From Olsenella sp. Marseille-P4559 (GTDB lineage: Bacteria > Actinomycetota > Coriobacteriia > Coriobacteriales > Atopobiaceae): DNA of 64,000 nucleotides. The notes below the pieces were generated by a model. That model was given only the letters and a program-made list of their open reading frames with translations, did not search any database and had not been told where the DNA came from. The stretch spans positions 324,470-388,469 of the forward strand of contig NZ_LR027574.1 of the NCBI RefSeq assembly GCF_900605015.1, in the 5' to 3' direction. Position numbers and translations under genes: made by a program. Numbering within the stretch: the first letter of the stretch is position 1; each line of letters opens with the position of its first letter. This document shows, in pieces, positions 27,067-33,862 of this stretch.

Positions 27067-27222
27067 ATGAAGATGGTAAACCTGATCGCTGCGGTTGTAT
27101 ACGTGCTTTTTCTCATAGTGGTCTTCCTGACGTTTTATGCCACTGACCGGAGGATGGTTGCGCTTTTTGTGGTTGTGGGCAGCGCCGTCCTGGCGGTCGT
27201 GCTGAGATGGATAAGGGGGTAG
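27067..27222 (+). CDS. Small membrane protein, 51 residues
   Basis: A 51-codon frame starting ATG after GGAGGG (27056-27061, 5-base spacing). It encodes two membrane helices, about residues 4-23 and 31-47, joined by the short polar turn ATDRR and ending in RWIRG. The two-helix hairpin with positive residues in the turn and tail, plus a good ribosome-binding site, supports a real gene. No family is recognised. It lies divergently 97 bases from telA and ahead of a strong hairpin that precedes leuS. Confidence 0.6.
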   Translation: MKMVNLIAAVVYVLFLIVVFLTFYATDRRMVALFVVVGSAVLAVVLRWIRG

Positions 27223-27286
27223 CCAATCTCCGCGCACGGCTCGGATGTGGAATTCGAGCAGGATGGGACAGGTCAGAGAGAGCGTC

Positions 27287-27324
27287 GGGACGGGGTCGAG
27301 CGCATCGATTCCGTCCCTTTGCTT
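27287..27324 (+). terminator. Terminator-like hairpin upstream of leuS
   Basis: GGGACGGGGTCGA (27287-27299) pairs with TCGATTCCGTCCC (27305-27317) over 13 bp when two G-T pairs are counted, loop GCGCA, followed by TTTGCTT. It would end the transcript of the 51-residue membrane protein gene. TATACT at 27366-27371 could be a -10 box for leuS, but no good -35 was found. Confidence 0.65.
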
Positions 27325-27410
27325 ACCGTGCGCAACATAATCCAAGGTCACGTGCGAACGTCGGCTATACTTACCCACGTTGCTGCGCGCACCACCAAGG
27401 GAGGACATTC

Positions 27411-29978
27411 ATGGCAGACAGCACCGACAACGAGAGCCGCGAGGGCGTCCCTACCTACGACGCCCAGGCCATCGAGGCCAAGTGGCAGGCGAAGTGGGAG
27501 CAGGAGGACCTCTACAAGACCGACGAGGATCCCTCCAAGCCCAAGAGGTACGTCCTCGAGATGTTTCCGTATCCCTCGGGCGACCTCCACATGGGCCACG
27601 CACGCAACTACACCATCGGTGATGCCATGGCGCGCCAGGCCCGCATGCGCGGCTTTGACGTCCTGCACCCCATGGGCTTCGACGCCTTTGGCCTTCCTGC
27701 TGAGAATGCCGCCATCAAGCATCACACGCAGGCCGCCAAATGGACGCACCAAAACATTGACCAGGCCGTGCGCACCATGAAACGCATGGGCTTCTCGTAC
27801 GACTATGACCGCATGTTCAACACCTGCGACCCGGAGTACTACCGCTGGGGTCAGTGGATGTTCATCCAGATGTGGAAGCGCGGACTGGCGTACCGCGCCA
27901 CCTCGCCGGTGAACTGGTGCCCCACGTGTAAGACCGTCCTTGCCAACGAGCAGGTGGTCGAGGGCCGTTGCTGGCGCTGCGGCTCGGTGCCCGAGAAGCG
28001 CGAGCTCTCTCAGTGGTACCTCAAGATCACCGACTACGCCCAGGAGCTTCTCGACGACCTCGACAAGCTCACCGGCTGGCCGGAGAACGTCAAGGCGCAG
28101 CAGCGCAACTGGATCGGCCGCTCCGAGGGCGCCGAGATCGACTTCAGGCTGGCCGCCGAGGACGGCGTGACGCCCATGGACCGCACCATCTCCGTCTTCA
28201 CCACCCGCGCCGACACCATCTTCGGCGTCTCGTTCATGGTGCTCCCGCCCGAGAGCGAACTTGCCGCCGAGCTGGTCGCCGGCACGCAGTATGAGGAGGA
28301 TTACAAGGTTCTGAAGGCCGTCACCGAGAAGGTCTCCTCTGTCGACCGCCAGGGCTCTGCGCGCGAGAAGCACGGCGTCTTCACCGGTCGCTACGTGATC
28401 AACCCCGTGACCGGCAAGCCTGCACCGCTGTGGGTTGCCGACTATGTCCTTCTCGACTATGGCACCGGTGCCGTCATGGGCGTTCCCTGCGGAGACCAGC
28501 GCGACTTCGACTTCGCACGCAAGTACGGCCTGCCCATCCCGCCCATCATCTGCCAAAAGGACGACCCCCTCTACGAGCGGCTCAAGGACGTTCGCGACCT
28601 CGAGGTCACCAGCGTTGACTGGGACAAGGCCATGGCAGCCGAGGGCTACCTTGTGCAGTCCGGCCAGTTCACGGGCATGCTTGGCGGCAAGCACTCCGAG
28701 GCCGTCGACGCCATTGTGACCTGGCTCGAGGAGCATGGTTGCGGCCGTACCAAGGTGCAGTTCCGCCTGCGCGACTGGCTCATCAGCCGCCAGCGCTACT
28801 GGGGCAACCCCATCCCCATGATTCACTGCGACTGCTGCGGCGACGTTCCCGTGCCCGAGGACCAGCTGCCCGTGCGCCTGCCCGAGAACCTCGACCTTGG
28901 CGCGGGCGAGACCCTGGCCGAGTGCCCGGAGTTCTACGAGACCACCTGCCCCACGTGCGGCCGTCCCGCCAGGCGCATCACGGACACGATGGACACGTTC
29001 ACATGCTCCAGCTGGTATTACCTGCGCTACTGCGACCCCCACAACGACGAGGCGCCCTTCTCCAAGGAGTCCGTCGACCGCTGGATGCCCGTCGACAACT
29101 ACATCGGCGGCATCGAGCACGCCATCCTGCACCTGCTCTACTCGCGCTTCTGGACCAAGGTCCTGCGCGACATGGGCATGATCGACGAGGACGAGCCGTT
29201 CACCAACCTTCTCTGCCAGGGCATGGTGAAGGACGAGAACGGCGACACCATGTCCAAGTCCAAGGGCAACGTGGTTCCGCCCTCCAGCGTGATCGACCCC
29301 TATGGCGCGGACACCATGCGCCTGGCCATCCTCTTCGTGGCGCCGCCCGAGAAGGACTTCGACTGGGATCCCGAGGCGGTGGCCGGCGCCAACCGCTTCA
29401 TCAAGCGCGCATGGCGCGTGGTGTGGCTCCTCTCGCACGGTGCAAAGAGGGGGGAGGTCGACGCCTCGAAGCTCTCCGGTGCCAATGCCGAGCTCAACCG
29501 CGCCCTGCACGAGCTGGGCATCAAGTGTACGAACGACTTCGACCGCGGCCAGTTCAACACGGCCATCTCGGCCTCGATGGAGCTCGTGAATGCGGCGTCC
29601 AAGTATGTGAACGACGTCCCCAAGGACAAGCGCGACGCCGCTCTTGCCTGGCGCGTGGCCCACGACATCGTGACCATGCTTGCCCCCATATGCCCGCACT
29701 GGGCCGAGGAGCTCTTCCACGAGGCACTGGGCCTTTCCGGCTCCGTCTACAACGAGCCCTGGCCCGAGTTTGACGCTGCGCAGGCCAAGAGCGACATGGT
29801 CGAGATTGCGGTACAGATCAAGGGCAAGGTCCGCGCCCGCATCCAGGTGGCTGCTGACGCCTCGAAGGAGGAGCTTGAGGCCACGGCCCGCGAGGCAGTG
29901 GCTGGGCAGATCGCCGGCAAGACGGTCAAGAAGGTCGTCGTGGTGCCCGGACGCCTGGTGAACATCGTGGCAATCTAG
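27411..29978 (+). CDS. leuS: Leucyl-tRNA synthetase
   Basis: An 855-residue class I synthetase for tRNA-Leu, with the bacterial LeuRS layout. HMGH is in DLHMGHARNY near residue 60; the zinc-binding CPTCKTVLANEQVVEGRCWRC region is near 165-185; the editing domain with TTRADTIFG lies near 268; and MSKSKGN near 613. The C-terminal tRNA-binding domain ends in GRLVNIVAI. The ATG at 27411 follows AAGGGAGG (27398-27405). The frame continues upstream through the 51-residue gene region but without a suitable start there. No T-box leader was seen for this gene, in contrast to ileS. Confidence 0.96.
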   Translation: MADSTDNESREGVPTYDAQAIEAKWQAKWEQEDLYKTDEDPSKPKRYVLEMFPYPSGDLHMGHARNYTIGDAMARQARMRGFDVLHPMGFDAFGLPAENAAIKHHTQAAKWTHQNIDQAVRTMKRMGFSYDYDRMFNTCDPEYYRWGQWMFIQMWKRGLAYRATSPVNWCPTCKTVLANEQVVEGRCWRCGSVPEKRELSQWYLKITDYAQELLDDLDKLTGWPENVKAQQRNWIGRSEGAEIDFRLAAEDGVTPMDRTISVFTTRADTIFGVSFMVLPPESELAAELVAGTQYEEDYKVLKAVTEKVSSVDRQGSAREKHGVFTGRYVINPVTGKPAPLWVADYVLLDYGTGAVMGVPCGDQRDFDFARKYGLPIPPIICQKDDPLYERLKDVRDLEVTSVDWDKAMAAEGYLVQSGQFTGMLGGKHSEAVDAIVTWLEEHGCGRTKVQFRLRDWLISRQRYWGNPIPMIHCDCCGDVPVPEDQLPVRLPENLDLGAGETLAECPEFYETTCPTCGRPARRITDTMDTFTCSSWYYLRYCDPHNDEAPFSKESVDRWMPVDNYIGGIEHAILHLLYSRFWTKVLRDMGMIDEDEPFTNLLCQGMVKDENGDTMSKSKGNVVPPSSVIDPYGADTMRLAILFVAPPEKDFDWDPEAVAGANRFIKRAWRVVWLLSHGAKRGEVDASKLSGANAELNRALHELGIKCTNDFDRGQFNTAISASMELVNAASKYVNDVPKDKRDAALAWRVAHDIVTMLAPICPHWAEELFHEALGLSGSVYNEPWPEFDAAQAKSDMVEIAVQIKGKVRARIQVAADASKEELEATAREAVAGQIAGKTVKKVVVVPGRLVNIVAI

Positions 29979-30000
29979 CATCTTTTTTGCCCTGGCCCAC

Positions 30001-30116
30001 GGGAGGCAAGGGGGAGTTTCCCTTTGCCTCCCTTTTTCTGGTCCGGTTCGTCACACATTCGGCAGCGATTGTGTGACGACCTGCGCGGGTCACACATTCG
30101 GCAGCGATTGTGTGAC
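30001..30116. repeat. Composite repeat, copy A (palindromic hairpin plus two 28-bp palindromes)
   Basis: First part (30001-30032): GGGAGGCAAGGG...CCCTTTGCCTCCC hairpin followed by TTTTTCTG, a good terminator for leuS and a member of the dispersed hairpin family. Second part: two copies, 39 bases apart, of a 28-bp unit with arms GTCACACA and TGTGTGAC around ATTCGGCAGCGA-like centres (30050-30077 and 30089-30116). A near-identical composite is at 31959-32072. The rest of the 312-base gap up to 30290 shows no gene. Confidence 0.85.
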
Positions 30117-30290
30117 GAATTGGTTGCCGCAGGACCGCAGTCGCCACCCGGCGGCCCGAAATGCTAACGCAGGCGGCTGTCTGGCAACAGTAGAGAGGTG
30201 AACGGAAGTTCAAGGATCAATCCAAGAAGCGCGTTTAACATATGTTCATAGTAGTGCTCGTCAGACACACCAAAGAGGCTGGAGCAACCT

Positions 30291-31049
30291 ATGCCTGGTC
30301 ATAGCTCTATACCCCATGGTCCCTTGTCGTTTGAAAACTTGCTCCAGAGCGTGGGACTCTCCGAGCGTGAGGCAGATGCTGTTCGAACAATCGTCATAGG
30401 TCTCACCGCAGCTGATGCTGCTCCTCTTATGGGTGTTGGGGCATCAACCGTTGGCAGCTACCGTCAGAGGGCCTTCCAGAAACTTGGCGTCACCACAAGG
30501 GCCGATTTTCTTAGAATTCCTGAGTGCGCACTCTGGCAAGAGGCACTTTGTCAAAACGTCGCAGCCGATGACGAACCCCTTGGTAGAGCGCTTGAGCCTC
30601 AGTTTCACAATGATGCGCAGCGGAATACAGAGGGTGACGATTCCCCGGTTTCAATCAAGTCCTACCCGCTGCTATTCCTGAAGTGTCTTGTCATCAGCCT
30701 TGTCGTTGTCTCTTCCGTCGCGCTGCTTTCAATCTTTCTCAGGCCCAAGCCTGCTTATCTTGACTCTCCAAATGGCTTTATCTCTTCAGATTACGGTGAT
30801 ATTCCAGATGTGACGGGGATGCGTGCAGATGCAGCTGCCTTCGCTTTGGCATCCGCAGGCTATTATCCAGAGTTTGTGCCCCGCTCATCTTTAGACACTC
30901 CCGGTACGACTCTTTGCGTGAGTGAGATAGGGGATATGAAAGATGCAACTCCGGATCGGTCCGCCATAGCGTGGGAGGGTGGTAGCGTCTCTGGTTACAA
31001 CCTGTCGGGTGATTGGAAAGCTTATGTCTTGATTGACGTTGCCGTCTGA
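30291..31049 (+). CDS. Transmembrane LuxR-type HTH protein with extracellular PASTA-like domain
   Basis: A 252-residue protein with an unusual layout. Residues 22-75 match a LuxR-type helix-turn-helix (GLSEREADAVRTIVIGLT ... STVGSYRQRAFQKLGV ... TRADFL). A hydrophilic linker leads to one membrane helix at 127-150 (LLFLKCLVISLVVVSSVALL). Residues 170-252 begin IPDVTGMRADAAAFALASAG, which fits a PASTA domain, a fold that binds peptidoglycan fragments or beta-lactams. With the HTH inside and PASTA outside, it could be a one-component envelope sensor that regulates from the membrane. Codon use is less G/C-biased than in the housekeeping genes. The ATG follows a GGAG. No close named relative is recognised. 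Confidence 0.7.
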   Translation: MPGHSSIPHGPLSFENLLQSVGLSEREADAVRTIVIGLTAADAAPLMGVGASTVGSYRQRAFQKLGVTTRADFLRIPECALWQEALCQNVAADDEPLGRALEPQFHNDAQRNTEGDDSPVSIKSYPLLFLKCLVISLVVVSSVALLSIFLRPKPAYLDSPNGFISSDYGDIPDVTGMRADAAAFALASAGYYPEFVPRSSLDTPGTTLCVSEIGDMKDATPDRSAIAWEGGSVSGYNLSGDWKAYVLIDVAV

Positions 31050-31208
31050 GTCTACGCTTGCGGGTCTATTCACGCCATTGGCAAGTAGCAAATGTAGCAA
31101 ATCATTTTGACTACAGACATCTTCTCTCCGCCTCATTACCTTTTCAGCAAGTCGGATATACACGGCGATTTAGATATGTACAGTTTTTGGCATCACGGAG
31201 GAGGGGCG

Positions 31209-31766
31209 ATGAAGATGAACGGCATTCTCACGAGGCGAGACTTTCTGGGAGCTTCAGTCCTTGCATTTCAAGGGGTGCTGTTGATGCCCGACGCTGCTCA
31301 TGCTGATCAGGCGAATGCTAGTGTACTAGAGCTTGACGGAAGCATCGAAGCAAGGGAAATGTGGGCAGAGGCCGTTAAAAGGGCCGACCAAGAGAACTCG
31401 CCCATCATATCGTCTGAAGATGACCTCTGCAGTATCCAAGTAGACCCATTGAATGGTGTTTACTCGAACGCAAGAACCGTATCCGTGTCAAAACGTAGTC
31501 AAATAGGTCTTATAAATGATGTGATTATCATATCTGCTGATTATGGGGTAACAAGTACCAATAGAATCTCCCCATTCAATTGGGCAAGAATATATTGTTC
31601 AGCTTCGAGTGTGAAGCATTCAAACTACCATAGAACAGTTCTCGATGGTGGTCGTACCAACGCAATTAGCTTCCATGCAGAGATTGTTGCAGCCGGTGGA
31701 TGGCCTACGTATGTCGGGGACTTCTATGCTGAGTTTTATTATACGTTCACTGGTAGTTTCATGTAG
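31209..31766 (+). CDS. Exported protein of unknown function with twin-arginine-type signal
   Basis: A 185-residue protein starting MKMNGILTRRDFLGASVLAF; TRRDFLG is a classic Tat signal core, followed by a hydrophobic stretch and AHA (near residue 30) as a likely signal-peptidase site. The mature part is polar and Ser/Asn/Ile-rich with alternating patterns suggesting beta structure, ending in aromatic-rich DFYAEFYYTFTGSFM. Two Cys residues (near 75 and 134 of the full chain) could pair. The ATG at 31209 is picked because GGAGGAGGGG precedes it; a GC-poorer upstream extension has no such site. AT content is well above the window average, pointing to transfer. No family recognised. Confidence 0.6.
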   Translation: MKMNGILTRRDFLGASVLAFQGVLLMPDAAHADQANASVLELDGSIEAREMWAEAVKRADQENSPIISSEDDLCSIQVDPLNGVYSNARTVSVSKRSQIGLINDVIIISADYGVTSTNRISPFNWARIYCSASSVKHSNYHRTVLDGGRTNAISFHAEIVAAGGWPTYVGDFYAEFYYTFTGSFM

Positions 31767-31784
31767 AGCTTGGGGGTGCCTTCG

Positions 31785-31907
31785 ATGGTTCAGGGGCTAG
31801 GCGCTTGGGAGATGGTTGGCATTTTCCTTGCAATGGTTCTTGTGGTTGCACTGATCATCTTCGGAATTGTGCTTCTCGTCAGAAAGGCACCTGGTAAGCA
31901 TAGCTAA
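31785..31907 (+). CDS. Small single-helix membrane peptide, 40 residues
   Basis: A 40-codon frame, starting ATG 18 bases after the preceding stop and preceded by TTGGGGGTG. One membrane helix covers about residues 11-32 (VGIFLAMVLVVALIIFGIVL), followed by a basic tail RKAPGKHS. The close spacing to the exported protein gene suggests the same transcript. It may be a membrane partner of the exported protein or the PASTA sensor; that link rests only on position. Confidence 0.5.
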   Translation: MVQGLGAWEMVGIFLAMVLVVALIIFGIVLLVRKAPGKHS

Positions 31908-31958
31908 ACGCCGGGGCATTCTAATACTTCTATGTCAGAGAACCCAGCGGGATACAAA

Positions 31959-32072
31959 GGAGGCAGGGGTAGTTTCCCTTTGCCTCCCTTTTTCTGTCCC
32001 GGTTCGTCACGCATTCGGCAGCAATTGTGTGATGACCTGCGCGGGTCACACATTCGGCAACGATTGTGTGAC
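31959..32072. repeat. Composite repeat, copy B
   Basis: The same layout as copy A: a hairpin GGAGGCAGGGG...CCCTTTGCCTCC (31959-31988) followed by CTTTTTCTG, then two 28-bp palindromic units at 32006-32033 and 32045-32072 with the same 39-base period and the same spacer GACCTGCGCGG. It differs from copy A at roughly ten positions. Copies A and B are in direct orientation and bracket the three island genes. Confidence 0.85.
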
Positions 32073-32126
32073 CGTCGAGAGCCTAGCGGGACCTCTCTCG
32101 CACCCACTGTCTCCCACTTGTGTAGA

Positions 32127-32193
32127 TGTTGATGACGCAACAGCTTGGCGTCTTCGAAACGGTTTTGAGTCGTAAGATGTTGACAAAGCAACA
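32127..32193 (+). promoter_or_regulatory. Two matching palindromes (TGTTG-N6-CAACA) upstream of the marR gene
   Basis: TGTTG-ATGACG-CAACA at 32127-32142 and TGTTG-ACAAAG-CAACA at 32178-32193, with centres 51 bases apart (close to five helical turns). The second overlaps a TTGACA hexamer (32180-32185) that could be a -35 box, though the matching -10 is poor. They are likely operators for the MarR protein encoded 80 bases downstream. Confidence 0.6.
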
Positions 32194-32273
32194 AACTGAC
32201 GGACTTGGGCCGCTATCTCAGCTCCCCAACTACTCGAGCGGAGCAACGGACCTTTGCGAGTGGCAGGAGAGGC

Positions 32274-32717
32274 ATGAACAACCGTTTTGAGAGCTTTGTT
32301 GATGTGGTCTACGCTCTCAACAAGGAAATACAGCGCATAAAGTCTGAGAAGATGGGCTCTCTTGGGCTGCGGGGGACCGACACCATGGTGCTGTATTACC
32401 TCTCCAAGCATGCCATCGGTCTCTCGGAGGCAGACCTCGCCCGTCTCGTGCGCCAGGATCGAGCCGCTGTTACGCGCACCGTGGCAAAGCTGGAGCGCTC
32501 TGGTCTTGTGGAGCGCCCTTCCGGAGATAGCCACAGCGCCCGCTATCGCGCGCCTGTGCGACTGACTGGGCTTGGGACGGACGTTGCAGCCGAGATGGAC
32601 CGCATCATCGATGACGTTGTCCGTCAGGCGAGTGGGGACCTTGAGCCCACAGAACGAACACGGATGTATGACTGGCTGAGTCAGGTCCTCGAACGGCTGG
32701 AGGCAATCCAGGACTAG
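32274..32717 (+). CDS. MarR family transcriptional regulator
   Basis: A 147-residue winged-helix regulator of typical MarR length. The DNA-binding part is at about residues 45-100: GLSEADLARLVRQDRAAVTRTVAKLERSGLVERPSGDSHSARYRAPVRLTGLG, with recognition helix around AAVTRTVAKLE. Flanking helices would form the dimer. The ATG at 32274 is preceded by AGGAGAGG. Autoregulation through the paired TGTTG-N6-CAACA sites upstream is likely. A degV gene starts 107 bases downstream, with a long-loop hairpin (AGCCCGCT 32721-32728 with AGCGGGCT 32769-32776, then TTTT) between them. The ligand is unknown. Confidence 0.88.
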   Translation: MNNRFESFVDVVYALNKEIQRIKSEKMGSLGLRGTDTMVLYYLSKHAIGLSEADLARLVRQDRAAVTRTVAKLERSGLVERPSGDSHSARYRAPVRLTGLGTDVAAEMDRIIDDVVRQASGDLEPTERTRMYDWLSQVLERLEAIQD

Positions 32718-32824
32718 CGCAGCCCGCTTCTGGCTAAAACAGGCCAAGGGGCGGACGGCACATCCATCAGCGGGCTTTTCTCGCCTAGCCACTACCGGGT
32801 ATCGCCCGGGGAAAGGACGCACCT

Positions 32825-33664
32825 ATGTCCGTACGCATTATCACCGACTCTGCTTCCGATATTGTCGGCTTCAACCATGCGAGCCTGACCGTCGTGCCAC
32901 TGAGCGTCGCGTTTGGCGACACTGTCTACCATGATGGCGTCGATCTTTCTCATGAACGCTTCTTTGATTTGCTGGTTGAGTCAGACGTGATGCCGACCAC
33001 GGGCGCCGTCTCCCCCGGGGCGTTTGCCGATGCCTTCCATCGCGCCCACGAGGCAGGTGAGGAGGTTGTTGCCGTGACCATCTCATCCAAGCTCTCTGGC
33101 ACATGGCAAAGTACGGCCATTGCCGCGGAGGGATTGCCCCATGTGCATGTGGTTGACTCGCTTAACGCTTGCATTGGGCAGCGAATTCTGGTGGAGTATG
33201 CACTCATGCAGGCAAAGGCAGGCTTGAGTGCTGCGGAGGTGGCGCGCCGCACAGAGGAGGTCCGCTCCAGGGTACGCGTGCTTGCGCTTCTCGATACGCT
33301 TGAGTACCTACGCCGAGGAGGCCGCATAGGTGCGGCAGCGGCCGGCGTGGGGTCGCTGCTCTCCATCAAGCCCGTGATCACTGTGAAGGACGGGGAAGTG
33401 GAGCTCCTTGGAAAGGCGCGGGGTTCTAGAAACGGGTGCAACCTCCTGGTTGAGTTGGTGGACAAGGAACCCATCGATTTCACGCTGCCGTTTGCTCTGG
33501 CATGCTCGGTAGGCGGTGAGCGGACTCTTAACAAGTACGTTGACGACTCTCGGGGCCTGTGGAAAGGCATCGTGGACGCGCTGCCTATGTGCTCGGTGGG
33601 TGCGGCCATTGGGACGCACGTGGGCCCCGGTGCCATTGCGGTCGCGTATTTTGCGCAGGGCTGA
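32825..33664 (+). CDS. DegV family fatty-acid-binding protein (first copy)
   Basis: A 279-residue DegV/FakB-type protein. Members bind a fatty acid and present it to the kinase FakA, making acyl-phosphate from outside fatty acids. The N-terminus RIITDSASDI carries the family's DSxxD/S start, TISSKLSGTWQSTAIAA matches the S-x-L-S-G-T-Y-x-S fatty-acid carboxylate loop, and LEYLRRGGRIG is the LxxLxxGGRI block of the lid domain. The ATG follows AAAGGA. No fakA (DAK-domain kinase) gene is present in this window. A second DegV protein is encoded at 59719-60612 after the FAS operon. Confidence 0.9.
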   Translation: MSVRIITDSASDIVGFNHASLTVVPLSVAFGDTVYHDGVDLSHERFFDLLVESDVMPTTGAVSPGAFADAFHRAHEAGEEVVAVTISSKLSGTWQSTAIAAEGLPHVHVVDSLNACIGQRILVEYALMQAKAGLSAAEVARRTEEVRSRVRVLALLDTLEYLRRGGRIGAAAAGVGSLLSIKPVITVKDGEVELLGKARGSRNGCNLLVELVDKEPIDFTLPFALACSVGGERTLNKYVDDSRGLWKGIVDALPMCSVGAAIGTHVGPGAIAVAYFAQG

Positions 33665-33731
33665 GTGAGTGGTGGGGGTAGGCGGTCGGCGATTGTGCGG
33701 CCCGCACAACCGTCGCAGTGGCAAACCCCGC

Positions 33732-33808
33732 TGTCCATGCATCCCGTGTAGTCCCCGTGATGCCGTCCTTCTCGCAGCTTGACCCCCTGCTGAGAGGGCC
33801 CTATAATC
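33732..33808 (+). repeat. 77-bp promoter-bearing repeat, copy 1
   Basis: Identical over 77 bases with 35835-35911. It contains TTGACC (33779-33784), a 17-base spacer and TATAAT (33802-33807), a near-consensus sigma-70 promoter. The IS element begins 5 bases after this copy. When the IS and its target duplication are removed, the two copies become a tandem repeat with an 80-bp period. Confidence 0.9.
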
Positions 33809-33862
33809 CCGTCTTTGACACTTGACCCTACATATTTTGCACATATGGGCTGGTAGAGATGC

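Noticed and set aside
27223..27410. A T-box leader for leuS
   Set aside because: There is a strong hairpin but no GGGTGG-type T-box core or leucine specifier in a Stem I context between the hairpin and the start.
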